Position numbers and translations under genes: made by a program
Shown: in pieces, positions 1-10,679 of the stretch
How the letters are laid out: each line of letters starts with the position of its first letter
How positions within the stretch are numbered: the stretch's first letter is position 1
Assembly: GCA_037045185.1 (NCBI GenBank)
Contig: JBAOHQ010000008.1
Coordinates: 496,001-560,000 of the forward strand
Origin: JAKOUY01 sp037045185
GTDB taxonomy: Bacteria; Actinomycetota; Acidimicrobiia; Acidimicrobiales; Ilumatobacteraceae
Direction: 5' to 3'
Length of the DNA stretch: 64,000 nucleotides
The notes under the pieces: generated by a model
Databases searched by the model: none
The model's input: only the letters and a program-made list of their open reading frames with translations
What the model was told of the DNA's origin: nothing

Positions 1-355
1 ACTTCTGCATGCCCACCAAGTCGGCGTGCCCGGGGCGCACCTGAGTCAGCGGCTGCTTGGTCCGCCCGGGCGCCGGGGACATCTCCTCGTGCCACTTGTC
101 GCTGCGGAACCACTCGCTGTTGCGGATCTCGATGGCTACGGGCGACCCCAGGGTCCGCCCATGGCGGATACCCCCAACCAGCGTCAGTTCGTCCTGTTCG
201 AAGCGTTGGCGTGGACCACGGCCGTAGCCGAGGCGGCGGCGGGCCATCTCCGCCTGGATTTCCTCGACCGTGATCGGCAGCCCGGCGGGCAGCCCCTCGA
301 CCACCACGACCAGGGCCTGGCCGTGTGATTCGCCGGCAGTGAGGAATCGAAGCAC
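1..355 (-). CDS. aroC: Chorismate synthase, N-terminal part (runs off left edge)
   Basis: Last step of the shikimate pathway: EPSP to chorismate, using reduced FMN, in the cytosol. The frame is open from a GTG at 355 to base 1 and reads the family N-terminus: LRFLTAGESHG, then ARRRLGYGRGPRQ near residues 45-57 and GGIRHGRTLG further on. About 118 residues are visible and the 3' end lies outside the window. It sits 72 bases downstream of aroE in the same direction, so it probably belongs to the alaS-ruvX-mltG-aroE transcript. Identification rests on motifs I recognise; the GTG start agrees with the family's short N-terminus. Confidence 0.9.
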   Translation of the reverse strand, partial: MLRFLTAGESHGQALVVVVEGLPAGLPITVEEIQAEMARRRLGYGRGPRQRFEQDELTLVGGIRHGRTLGSPVAIEIRNSEWFRSDKWHEEMSPAPGRTKQPLTQVRPGHADLVGMQK

Positions 356-427
356 CGGGCCAGGCTACTCCCGCGCCCCACCCCCCTTCCCTCCGTGAGC
401 GCCGGGTCGGCCGGAGCCGCCCAACGC

Positions 428-1255
428 TCACGGATCTGGGGGGAGGGAGGCGTGGGCGGCGGCGGTCATGGCGGCGAGGTCGGGCAGGCGGCCGAGCCAG
501 ATCTGCTCCTGCAGGGCCGCTTGATGGATCAACATCCCGAGACCATCGACGGTGGCGGCACCCACGGCCTGGGCGGCACGCAGCCACGGCGTGAATCGGG
601 GCCGGTAGACGATGTCGACCACCACCTGGCCGGCGCGCAACAGGCCAGGGTCACAGGGCAGGCGGCCGTCGCCCATCCCGACCGAGGTGGTGTTGACGAC
701 GATGTCGGCATCGGTGACGGCGGCGACGGCGCCGACTGAGGCGATCGATCCACCCAGCTGTGCTGCCGCGTGCGCTGCCGCCTCGGTGCGGTTCACCACG
801 GTGATGGCGGCGGCACCCGCCCTGGCCAGAGCGTCGATGATCGAGCGCCCGGCCCCGCCGGCGCCGAGCACGCACACAGTGGTCCCCGTCACGCCGTGTC
901 CCGTTGCGGCCAACGAGGCGACGAACCCGGCGCCGTCGGTGCTGTGCCCGACGAGTGCGCCGTCGTCCCGCCAACTCACCGTGTTCACGCTGTCCAGCGC
1001 CCGTGCCGCCGGGTCGAGCACGTCGACGGCTCGGGCGATCTCCTGCTTGTGCGGCATGGTGACCGACAGGCCGCCGAGACCGAGGGTGCGCATCGCCGCC
1101 ACCGCCGCAGCACCCTGACCAGGGGCGACATCGAAGGCGGTGTACACCCAGTCGACGCCGAGGCTGGCGAAACCTGCGTTGTGCAACACGGGCGACAGGC
1201 TGTGGTGGATCGGATGGCCGATCACGGCGGCGACCCGGGTGGCTGCCCCGATCAA
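428..1255 (-). CDS. aroE: Shikimate dehydrogenase
   Basis: NADPH-dependent reduction of 3-dehydroshikimate to shikimate. At 275 residues it has normal family length. The substrate-binding part carries HSLSPVLHN (about residues 17-25) and the catalytic lysine in MPHK (about 67-70). The nucleotide-binding part carries GAGGAGR (about 131-137) and NRTE. Its start overlaps the mltG stop by 4 bases, which indicates translational coupling. The next gene, aroC, is a later enzyme of the same pathway, which supports the assignment. Confidence 0.95.
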   Translation of the reverse strand: MIGAATRVAAVIGHPIHHSLSPVLHNAGFASLGVDWVYTAFDVAPGQGAAAVAAMRTLGLGGLSVTMPHKQEIARAVDVLDPAARALDSVNTVSWRDDGALVGHSTDGAGFVASLAATGHGVTGTTVCVLGAGGAGRSIIDALARAGAAAITVVNRTEAAAHAAAQLGGSIASVGAVAAVTDADIVVNTTSVGMGDGRLPCDPGLLRAGQVVVDIVYRPRFTPWLRAAQAVGAATVDGLGMLIHQAALQEQIWLGRLPDLAAMTAAAHASLPPDP

Positions 1256-2427
1256 TCCAGCAGACCCTGGTTGCGAGCCTCTTCCACGTTCTTGTCGTGT
1301 TGGGCCAGCGTGACGGCGAACTTGTGATTACCGACGACGTCGCTGAGCACGTAATACTTCAGCGCGCACACCTCGCCGGCGGGCAGGTCCTTGCACAACG
1401 GGTCGTTCTCCGTCAGCGGTGGCGCCGGGTTGAGCGCGGCGTGGATGGCGTCACGGCCCGGGTTGGCGATGGGCGTTGGCGGCAGGCCGGGATGCAGGTA
1501 CGTGTTGTACGGCGAATCCGTCGCCTTGAGCACAGGGAACGGTGTGTCGGGCGGCTGGTTGTAGTACAGCGTGGCGTCGATGTCGAGGTTCATCCCGAGG
1601 AACAGGCGGTTGTAGATGACCCGGGCGACGAGCGGTCGATCGACGGCCGTCTTGGCCTCACGCTCGATCATCGAGGCCACGATCAGCACCTGATACGGCG
1701 AGTAGCCGAGCTGGGCGGCCTTCTCCTCCAGCTTCTCCTGGCCTCCGACCCGATCGAGTTGGGCCACCATCCGGCGCATCAGCATCGTCACCGTTTCGAT
1801 GTTGGACACCTGGTACGTGTCGGGGAACAGCAGCCCTTCCAGGCTGGTGACGTCGAGCGGCTGGAACTTGGACCGCAGCGCGTTCGACCCCGCCGCGGCC
1901 TCGAACGCGGACGCGGTCAGCCGGGGCATGTTCTTCTGCAGCCGGGCGGCCATCTTGGCGATCGTGAACCCCTCGGGGAAGGTGATCTTGGTGAACGTCT
2001 CCGACGGCGGCGTGCCCAGCACCAACATGATGTTGCCCATGTGGTCGCTCTTGCGAATCCGGTAGTAGCCCTCGGTCAGGGTCAGCCCGCCGTGATGGTC
2101 GACGTACCAGGTGAACAGGCTCTCGCTGCTGATCAACCCGTCGGCCTTCAGCCGGGCGGCGACCTTATCGAGTGTGTCGCCCTTGTTCACCGTGAAGTTC
2201 ACCGCCGCCCCGGCATCACCGGGTGGATCCACCCGGCGGACGTACCACAGCCCGACGACGCCCGCGGCGATGATCGCCAGGGTGACGAAGATCCCGACGC
2301 CGTACACGGCCCAGCGCAGCCCGCGGCGGTTGGCGCGCATGTCCTCCACCGGGATGACCCCGGTGCGGTCCGGGTCGTCCCACGGATCGTGGGTCCAGCG
2401 CTCCATCACCGGCAGGTCGTCGCTCAC
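1252..2427 (-). CDS. mltG: Endolytic murein transglycosylase MltG
   Basis: Membrane-anchored lytic transglycosylase (YceG family) that cleaves nascent glycan strands and terminates peptidoglycan polymerisation. Of 391 residues, the first 30 or so are cytosolic and charged, and one transmembrane segment lies at about 36-60 (VYGVGIFVTLAIIAAG). A LysM-like stretch follows at about 75-125, then the YceG domain. The catalytic glutamate is in IVASMIEREAKT near residue 250, followed by ARVIYNRL. It overlaps ruvX upstream and aroE downstream by 4 bases each. The neighbourhood with ruvX and alaS is usual for this family. Confidence 0.93.
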   Translation of the reverse strand: MSDDLPVMERWTHDPWDDPDRTGVIPVEDMRANRRGLRWAVYGVGIFVTLAIIAAGVVGLWYVRRVDPPGDAGAAVNFTVNKGDTLDKVAARLKADGLISSESLFTWYVDHHGGLTLTEGYYRIRKSDHMGNIMLVLGTPPSETFTKITFPEGFTIAKMAARLQKNMPRLTASAFEAAAGSNALRSKFQPLDVTSLEGLLFPDTYQVSNIETVTMLMRRMVAQLDRVGGQEKLEEKAAQLGYSPYQVLIVASMIEREAKTAVDRPLVARVIYNRLFLGMNLDIDATLYYNQPPDTPFPVLKATDSPYNTYLHPGLPPTPIANPGRDAIHAALNPAPPLTENDPLCKDLPAGEVCALKYYVLSDVVGNHKFAVTLAQHDKNVEEARNQGLLD

Positions 2428-2873
2428 CGGTCACCTCCGGCGCCGACCGGCGCCTGGTCTCGGGGCCCGTCCAACCAGTGTTGGAGGAGCACCGCGGCGG
2501 CGACCTGATCGATGCGCCGACGGCGGTCGGCGGCACGCCGGCCGCCGACGATCATCGCCTGCTGGGCGGTCACCGTGGAGCGGCGTTCGTCGGACAGGAC
2601 AACAGGCACGGTGATCACGCTAGCCAGCGCAGCAGCCTCGGACCGGGCAGCCAGCGCTGCGGGGCCGTGGGTGCCGTCCATGTTGGTGGGCAGTCCGACC
2701 ACGACGATCTCGGCGCACTCCTCGTCCACCAACGAGGCGATCCGCTCCCGATCACGGCGCGCCGAGCCGGAGCGTTCGATGGTGATCAACGGCGCGGCGA
2801 TGGTTCCGCTGCGGTCGCTGACCGCGACGCCGATGCGCTTCGAGCCGAGGTCCAGACCGAGGGCGACGGTCAC
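2424..2873 (-). CDS. ruvX: Putative pre-16S rRNA nuclease / Holliday junction resolvase homologue YqgF
   Basis: RNase H-fold protein of the YqgF/RuvX family, associated with 16S rRNA 5'-end maturation in other bacteria. At 149 residues it has typical length. Motifs in order: GLDLGSKRIGVAVSD at about 6-20, containing the first acidic metal ligand; VVGLPTNMDG at about 59-68; SDERRSTVTA at about 95-104; and a last acidic motif, IDQVAAAVLLQ, near 123-133. It overlaps alaS and mltG by 4 bases each. The chemical role is inferred from the family. Confidence 0.92.
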   Translation of the reverse strand: MTVALGLDLGSKRIGVAVSDRSGTIAAPLITIERSGSARRDRERIASLVDEECAEIVVVGLPTNMDGTHGPAALAARSEAAALASVITVPVVLSDERRSTVTAQQAMIVGGRRAADRRRRIDQVAAAVLLQHWLDGPRDQAPVGAGGDR

Positions 2874-5497
2874 GTCGTGGCGATTGCCGTCCGGGCGGCG
2901 GTGGCGGCCTGGGTGGCGATCCGCAAGGCCTCGTCGATGCCCTCGGCCTTCGTACCCCCGGCGGTGGCGATGTCGCCCTTGCCGCCCCCTCCGCCGCCGA
3001 CGGCCTTGGCCGCTTCTCGGATGAGGTCCCCGGCCTGACCCGGCGAGCCCGGGGTGAGGGCGCCGACCAGGGACACCCCGCCGGAGTCCGACCGGCCGAT
3101 CAGCACGACGACGTCGACGCCGGGTTGCTGGCGCACGGCGATGGCCAGGTCACGCAGCGCCCCAGGCGCCAGGCCGTCGACGCGCGACACCACGATCCCG
3201 TCGGTGGCAGCCATGGCCAGGTCCGCCGCCTGGCCGCTGGCCAGCTTGGCGCGCAGGCCGCGCACGTCCTCCTGCAGACCCTTGATCTCGTCCAGGCGGC
3301 GTTGCACGCCGACGACGACCTCCTCGGCGGAGGTCCCGAGCAGCCGCGACGCCATCGCCAGCTCGGTCTCGTCACGCTGCAGCAGTTGCAGGCTGGCCAA
3401 GCCGGTGACGGCTTCGATGCGCCGCAGGTTGGAGCCGATCGACGCCTCACTGACCACCTTGATCAGGCCGATGTCCCCGGCGGCGGACACGTGGGTCCCG
3501 CCGCACAGTTCGATCGAGTTGCCAATCTCCAGGACGCGCACCAGATCGCCGTACTTGTCACCGAAGAAGGCGATCGCCCCGAGGGATTCCGCTTCGTCCT
3601 TGGTGGTCTCGAACACCCGGGCCCTGGCGTTGGCCAAGGTCTCTTCGTTGGCGATGGTCTCGATCCTGGCGATCTCGTCGGGGGTCAGCGCGGCGTAGTG
3701 ACTGAAGTCGAAGCGCAGCCGGTCAGGGGCCACCAGGGAACCGGCCTGCTTGACGTGCTCGCCCAGCACGGTGCGCAGGGCGTAATGCAGCAGATGGGTG
3801 GCGGTGTGGTTTCGCCTGATGGCCGAGCGCCGCTCCACGTCGATGCTCGCCGTGACCTCGGCGCCGGGGACGAGCTCGCCGCGGGTCAGCCGGCCGATGT
3901 GGCGGCGCAACCCGGGCACGGCGAAGGTGGTGTCGACCACCTCGAAGTCGCCGTCGGGACCGGTGATGACCCCGGTGTCACCGACCTGACCGCCGCTTTC
4001 GGCGTAGAACGGCGTGCGATCGACGAAGACCTCCAGCGCGCCCTCCTCGGCGCCGGGCAGGACGGCCAGCACCCTCGCCGCCGACTGGTCGACCTGGTAG
4101 CCGACGAACTCGGTGGTGCCGAACTGCTCGATCAGCTCGCGGTAGAGGTCCTGGCGGTCGGCATCGGCGCCCGAGCCCTTGCGCGCCGCCTTGGCCCGCG
4201 TCCGCTGGGCCGCCATCTCGGTGTCGAACCCGGCGACGTCCACCTCGACCTGGCGCTCACCGGCGATCTCCTCTGTCAACTCCAACGGGAAGCCGTAGGT
4301 GTCGTGCAGGGCGAACGCCGCCGCCCCGCTGAGGGTGCCGTCGCTGGAGGCCAGTTCGGACTCCAGGATCGTCAACCCGGTTCGCAGGGTCTGGCGGAAA
4401 CGCTCCTCCTCACGGGTGAGCACGCCGGTGATGAAGTCCCGATTCTTGGCGACGTCCGGGTAGGCGTTGCCCATGATGGTGATGGCAGTGTCGGCCAGTG
4501 AGGGCATGACCAGCCGGTCGGTGCCCAGCAGGTAGGCGTAGCGCACGGCTCGACGGATGATCCGCCGAAGGACGTAGCCGCGGCCCTCGTTGGACGGGAA
4601 CACACCATCGCTGACCAGCATCGACGCGCTGCGGGCATGCTCGGCCAGGACACGCATGCTGAAGGCGGTGCGATCGTCGTAGTCACCCGCCGTGTATCGC
4701 TTGCCGGTCAACGAGCAGGCCTGGTCGATCAGCGGGGCCATCAGGTCGGTCTCCCACACCGAGTCGACCCCGGTGAGCAGGCACAGGATCCGCTCCAGCC
4801 CGGCGCCGGTGTCGATCGACGGCTTGGGCAGGGGTGTGCGCAACCCGTCGGCAGCCTGGTTGAACTGCATGAACACCAGGTTCCAGAACTCCATGAACCG
4901 GTCGCCGTGCGGATCATGCAGCGGGCCACCGTCGGGGCCGAACGCGGGGCCGCGGTCGATGTGGATCTCGCTGCACGGCCCGCAGGGGCCGGTCTCGCCC
5001 ATCTGCCAGAAGTTGTCCTTGTCACCGAGGCGTTGGATCCGCTCCATCGGGACGCCGACCTGCTCGTGCCAGATGGCCTCGGCCTCGTCGTCGCTGTCAT
5101 GGACCGTGATCCACAGCCGGTCGCCGTCGAAGCCCCACTCGTCGGTGACCAGCTCCCAGCTCCACGGGATCGCCTGGGCCTTGAAGTAGTCGCCGAAGCT
5201 GAAGTTGCCGAGCATCTCGAAGAAGACCAGGTGCCGCTTGGTGCGCCCGACGTCGTCGAGGTCGTTGTGCTTGCCGCCGGCGCGAGCGCACTTCTGGCTG
5301 CTGACCGCCCGCTTGTAGGGCGCGGCCTCGTCGCCGACGAAGTACGGCTTGAACGGGACCATGCCGGCGACGTTGAACAGCACCGTCGGGTCGTGGGGGA
5401 TCAGGCTGGCCGAGGGGACGACCTGATGGGCGCGAGCCGCGAAGAAATCGATGAATGACGAGCGAAGCTGGTCAGCGGTCTGCGGCGTGGTTCCCAT
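2870..5497 (-). CDS. alaS: Alanyl-tRNA synthetase
   Basis: Class II synthetase that charges tRNA-Ala and edits mischarged Ser/Gly. The 875 residues are full length. The aminoacylation domain starts with RSSFIDFFAARAHQVVPSASLIPHDPTVLF. The editing domain carries the zinc-binding NHTATHLLHYALR near residue 570 and CGGTH near 670. The C-terminal DHHA1/C-Ala region contains a Gly-rich segment, VGGGGGGKGD, near 845. It is the first gene of the minus-strand cluster that runs through aroC. The divergent gene on the other strand starts 61 bases away, so both promoters must lie in that gap. The reading frame is intact. Confidence 0.98.
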   Translation of the reverse strand: MGTTPQTADQLRSSFIDFFAARAHQVVPSASLIPHDPTVLFNVAGMVPFKPYFVGDEAAPYKRAVSSQKCARAGGKHNDLDDVGRTKRHLVFFEMLGNFSFGDYFKAQAIPWSWELVTDEWGFDGDRLWITVHDSDDEAEAIWHEQVGVPMERIQRLGDKDNFWQMGETGPCGPCSEIHIDRGPAFGPDGGPLHDPHGDRFMEFWNLVFMQFNQAADGLRTPLPKPSIDTGAGLERILCLLTGVDSVWETDLMAPLIDQACSLTGKRYTAGDYDDRTAFSMRVLAEHARSASMLVSDGVFPSNEGRGYVLRRIIRRAVRYAYLLGTDRLVMPSLADTAITIMGNAYPDVAKNRDFITGVLTREEERFRQTLRTGLTILESELASSDGTLSGAAAFALHDTYGFPLELTEEIAGERQVEVDVAGFDTEMAAQRTRAKAARKGSGADADRQDLYRELIEQFGTTEFVGYQVDQSAARVLAVLPGAEEGALEVFVDRTPFYAESGGQVGDTGVITGPDGDFEVVDTTFAVPGLRRHIGRLTRGELVPGAEVTASIDVERRSAIRRNHTATHLLHYALRTVLGEHVKQAGSLVAPDRLRFDFSHYAALTPDEIARIETIANEETLANARARVFETTKDEAESLGAIAFFGDKYGDLVRVLEIGNSIELCGGTHVSAAGDIGLIKVVSEASIGSNLRRIEAVTGLASLQLLQRDETELAMASRLLGTSAEEVVVGVQRRLDEIKGLQEDVRGLRAKLASGQAADLAMAATDGIVVSRVDGLAPGALRDLAIAVRQQPGVDVVVLIGRSDSGGVSLVGALTPGSPGQAGDLIREAAKAVGGGGGGKGDIATAGGTKAEGIDEALRIATQAATAARTAIATT

Positions 5498-5557
5498 GAG
5501 GGCGACAAGCCTACCGATGGCGCTCCGGCGCTCGGTGTGCCATTACCCTGCCGGCGG

Positions 5558-6286
5558 ATGGAGCGGTTCCAGGGTTCACCAGACGACGTCCATGAATGGC
5601 TCAGCTTCGAGGATCCTGGCGAGCACCGCACCTGGATGGTGGACGCCACCTTCTTGCGCTCCGCCTGGACGTGCATCTTCGGCGACGGGTGCCAGGGAGT
5701 CCTCGACGGCGACGCCACCCACCTGCAGCAAGGATGCTGCAGCCACGGCGCGCACTTCATCGACGATGCCGACGTCCAGACCGTGGTTGGCGCGGTGGAG
5801 CGTCTGCGCAGACGGCACTGGCAGTTCCATCAGCATGGCCGCAACCGCGGGGTGCTCGACACCGACGAACACGGCGCCACCGTCACCCGCCTGGTCGACG
5901 ACGCCTGCATCTTCCTGAACCGCCCAGGCTTCCCAGGCGGCGCCGGGTGCGCGCTGCATGTGGGCGCCCTCGACGCCGGCGAGCGACCGATGGACTGGAA
6001 GCCCGACGTGTGCTGGCAACTGCCGCTGCGGCTCGAACACCACACCGACGACAGCGGCCACGTCACGTCCACACTGCGCGAGTGGAAGCGTCGTGACTGG
6101 GGTGGCGGCGGCGAGGCGTTCCACTGGTGGTGCACCGACGCCCCCGAGGCATTCGTCGGCCGGGCCTCGGTGTACACGTACCTGCGCGACGAGATCATCG
6201 AACTGGTCGGCGCCGATGCGTACGCCCGGATCGGCGAACTACTCGTGCAAGCGGTGCCGCTCCCCCATCCCGCCGTTCGCCGATGA
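5558..6286 (+). CDS. Conserved Cys-rich hypothetical protein
   Basis: A 242-residue soluble protein that I do not recognise by function. Near residues 34-50 it has a cysteine-rich segment, WTCIFGDGCQGVL, followed by QQGCCSHGAHF, and further Cys/His residues lie downstream (NRPGFPGGAGCALH, PDVCWQLPLR). The spacing suggests metal or iron-sulfur binding, comparable to small YkgJ-type chelating proteins, but I cannot prove the family. The C-terminal third is acidic and Trp-rich. The ATG at 5558 is preferred over an upstream in-frame start because the conserved-looking sequence begins with MERFQG. Its stop overlaps the azlC start (ATGA), so it is translationally coupled to the transporter genes. 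Confidence 0.75.
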   Translation: MERFQGSPDDVHEWLSFEDPGEHRTWMVDATFLRSAWTCIFGDGCQGVLDGDATHLQQGCCSHGAHFIDDADVQTVVGAVERLRRRHWQFHQHGRNRGVLDTDEHGATVTRLVDDACIFLNRPGFPGGAGCALHVGALDAGERPMDWKPDVCWQLPLRLEHHTDDSGHVTSTLREWKRRDWGGGGEAFHWWCTDAPEAFVGRASVYTYLRDEIIELVGADAYARIGELLVQAVPLPHPAVRR

Positions 6287-6984
6287 CGTCGGCCGGTCCC
6301 GCCAGCGGATCTCGTCCCGATCCCACCGCCGCCCGACTGCAGGCCCGGCGGGCGGGCCTGACCGTCGGGTTGGCCACCGGGCTGTACGGGATCAGCTTCG
6401 GCGCCCTGGCCACCGCGTCCGGGCTGTCCGTGCTGCAAGCCCAGGTCCTGTCGTTATTGATGTTCACCGGAGGGTCGCAGTTCGCCCTGGTGGGTGTGCT
6501 GGGCGCCGGTGGCAGTGGCGCGTCGGCGATCACCACGGCCACGCTGCTCGGCGTGCGCAACACGTTCTACGCCCTGCGCACTGCGCAGTTCCTGAACGTG
6601 AGCGGGCTGCGCCGCGCCGCCGCGGCCCACATCACCATTGACGAGTCGACGGCGGTCGCTACGGCGCAGGTGGACGTCGCCGATCAGCGCTACGGCTTCT
6701 GGCTCACCGGGCTGACCGTGTTCGTCGGCTGGAACCTGATGACGTTGGCCGGAGCGCTCGCCGGCAACGCCCTTGGCGATCCGGCCTCGTGGGGTCTCGA
6801 CGCGGTGGCCTCCGCGGCGTTCCTCGGCCTGCTCTGGCCCCGCCTGGTGGCCGCGCCGGCCCGGGTCACCGCTGCTCTGGGCGCCGCCATTGCCATCGGT
6901 CTGGCGCCGCACGTGCGGCCCGGTCTCCCGGTGATCGCCGCGCTGGCTGGGGCCATCGTCGTGGCGTGGCGGGTGGCCCGGTGA
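6283..6984 (+). CDS. azlC: AzlC-family branched-chain amino-acid exporter, large subunit
   Basis: Integral membrane protein of the AzlC (LIV-E) family, which works with a small AzlD partner to export branched-chain or related amino acids. It has 233 residues with about six or seven hydrophobic segments. Family signatures visible are GLATGLYGISFGALATASGLS near 30, MFTGGSQFALVG near 60, and a central LGVRNTFYALRTAQFL segment. The ATG at 6283 overlaps the previous stop and the downstream GTG of azlD overlaps this stop, so the three genes form a tight unit. Substrate is inferred from the family only. Confidence 0.9.
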   Translation: MTSAGPASGSRPDPTAARLQARRAGLTVGLATGLYGISFGALATASGLSVLQAQVLSLLMFTGGSQFALVGVLGAGGSGASAITTATLLGVRNTFYALRTAQFLNVSGLRRAAAAHITIDESTAVATAQVDVADQRYGFWLTGLTVFVGWNLMTLAGALAGNALGDPASWGLDAVASAAFLGLLWPRLVAAPARVTAALGAAIAIGLAPHVRPGLPVIAALAGAIVVAWRVAR

Positions 6985-7295
6985 GCACCTGGGCCACGGT
7001 GCTGGTCGGGGCGGCGTCGGCCTTCGCCGTGAAGTACCTCGGCTACCTCGTCCCGGCCAGGTGGTTGGCAGGCGGGCGCACCACGGCCGTGACGACGTTG
7101 ATCCCCGCCGCGCTGCTCAGTGCCCTGGTCGCCGTGCAGACCTTCACCGGCACGGGTGGGCGGCTGACGATCGACGCCCGGGCCATCGGTCTCGGGCTGG
7201 CCGCGGCGCTCTACTGGAAGCGGGTCAACTTCCTGGTGGTCATCATCGCCGCCGGGGCCGTGGTGGCCGCAGCGCGGGCGCTGGGCATGTCCTGA
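6981..7295 (+). CDS. azlD: AzlD-family transporter small subunit
   Basis: A 104-residue membrane protein with three or four hydrophobic helices. It is the usual partner of AzlC. The sequence contains KYLGYLVPARWL near residue 20, TLIPAALLSALVAVQTF near 40 and ALYWKRVNFLVVIIAAG toward the end, a layout typical of AzlD. It starts with GTG at 6981 inside the azlC stop codon (GTGA overlap). It ends seven bases before the convergent typA stop. Confidence 0.9.
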   Translation: MSTWATVLVGAASAFAVKYLGYLVPARWLAGGRTTAVTTLIPAALLSALVAVQTFTGTGGRLTIDARAIGLGLAAALYWKRVNFLVVIIAAGAVVAAARALGMS

Positions 7296-7301
7296 ACCGG
7301 C

Positions 7302-9141
<1,840 letters not shown>

Positions 9142-9209
9142 AAGGGGGTGCTTTCGAGCCGGAGGCCCGGCAGGTGAGGCGATGCGGTCGGGCGCCGGGC
9201 CCGCGCCCG

Positions 9210-9404
9210 TCAGTCGTCGATGTCTTCGAACTCGTCCTCGTCGTCGAAGACCACGCCGTACTTCTCGGCCAACGCCGCGTACTCGTCGTCTTTGGTCTTC
9301 ACGGCGTGATCATCATGGCCTCCGAACCCCAGGTCGAAGGCACTGGGACCGGCTTGCTTGAGCTTCCGCGCTTCTTCGAAGCGGCGGTGACGACCCTTCT
9401 TCAC
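9210..9404 (-). CDS. Small conserved actinobacterial protein, DUF3073-like
   Basis: A 64-residue protein with a basic N-terminus (MKKGRHRRFEEARKLKQ) and a strongly acidic tail (FDDEDEFEDIDD). This layout resembles the small DUF3073 proteins of actinobacteria, but I could not verify that membership. I prefer a GTG start at 9404 because GGGAG lies 8 bases upstream of it. The alternative ATG at 9422 has no recognisable ribosome binding site. It stands alone between typA and rnd. Function is unknown. Confidence 0.65.
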   Translation of the reverse strand: MKKGRHRRFEEARKLKQAGPSAFDLGFGGHDDHAVKTKDDEYAALAEKYGVVFDDEDEFEDIDD

Positions 9405-9517
9405 AGTAGGGCTCCCGAACATCTAGAGGTTTGACATTGGGTGCCACTCTAGCTGCCGCGGCACGCCTCACTCGGGATGAACGGCGAGAAAGTCGGCCAC
9501 GCTGCGCGGGCGGACCA

Positions 9518-10679
9518 CTACGGAGCGGGAAGATCGATCAGCCGCAGGCCGCCGTCGGGCTCGAAGGTCAACGCGGCATGGCCGTCCATCAGCCGGCGAA
9601 CCCCGGTACCAAGGAGATCGGCCCGCCATCCCACGCTGAGCCGGGCGTCGCGGTCGCCGCGGATTAGCGAGATCAGGTCCGAGCGAGTGGCCAGCAGGGT
9701 GGTGTCGATGCGCTGGCGGCGAGCCAGATCGCTGACCCAGGCGCTCACCAGGGTGACCGCCGGGCGCAGGTGACGGTCGAGGTCGTCGCCGTCGGGCGCG
9801 TCCAGGTGCACCTCGTTGGCCGCTCCCGCCTGGACCGCGTCCAGCAGGTCTCGGGCGACCACGCCGCGGGTGTGACGCTCATCCACGCCGCGGCAGCGGC
9901 CAAGATCGGCGGGCGTGGTGGGGATGCGCTGGGCGATCCCCAGCACGGCGAGATCGGGCAGGATCTGGCGAACCGGCTGGTCGACGGCCATCGCCCGCCG
10001 CTCTCGCCACGCGGCCACCGCCTGGGCCACTCCCCTGCCCGCGTGGCTTGAGGACCCGGGCGTCCTTCAGCCGCAGCCAGGCATCCTCGGGCTTGGTGCC
10101 GCTGGGTGGACGCAGGCGGAGTTCCTCACACGCGTCGCTGGCCCAGTCCCGCCGGCCCATGTCGGCAAGCTGGCGATCGAGCACGTCATGCAACCGCAGC
10201 AAGTGGGCGACGTCGGACGCGGCGTAGGAGCGCTGCTCGGCGGTCAGCGGGCGGTGCAACCAGTCCGTCAGGCGGTCGCCCTTGGCCACGTTGACGCGCA
10301 GTTCGCCATTCAGCAGCGAGACCAGCGACGGTGTGCCGTAGCCGAGGAAGCCCGCCGCCAGTTGGGTGTCGTACAGCCGTGCGGGAATCGCCCGGCAGGA
10401 ATGGTGGAGCACGTCGAGGTCCTGCTGGGCGGCGTGCAGCACGGCCAGGCCACCACCGTGGAACAACTCCACCAGCGGGCCGAGATCCACCGCCAGGGGA
10501 TCCACCAGCGCCAGCTCGGAGGGCGACGCCAGTTGCAGCAGGGCCAGTTTCGGGAAGTATGTGCGCTCCCGGTGGAACTCGGTGTCCAAGGCATAGCGCG
10601 GCTCGGCCGCCAGGCGCCCGACCAGCGCCTCGAAGCGCTGCTGGTCGTCGATCCAGACCGGCTCGAGGCGTTCAGCCAG
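9518..10679 (-). CDS. rnd: Ribonuclease D (one +1 frame break; start uncertain)
   Basis: 3'-5' exoribonuclease of the DEDD superfamily that trims tRNA 3' ends. The first part reads VWIDDQQRFEALVGRL, then the DEDD motif LDTEFHRERTYF, a second acidic motif in LHAAQQDLDVLHH, and YAASDVAHLLRLHDVL. The HRDC half (AQAVAAWRERRAMAVDQP onward, ending LRLIDLPAP) is one base out of phase. The break fits an extra base at 10040, just after CGC, giving KPR|GRGVAQAVAAW. No clear ATG, GTG or TTG precedes VWIDD in this frame. I put the 5' end at a CTG (10679) next to the DUF3151 stop, and this is a guess. About 387 residues when repaired. Confidence 0.85.

Noticed and set aside
770..5458. Long plus-strand open frames opposite aroE, mltG and alaS
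   Set aside because: They are antisense shadows typical of high-GC coding DNA, with low-complexity Arg/Gly/Ala content and no family similarity.
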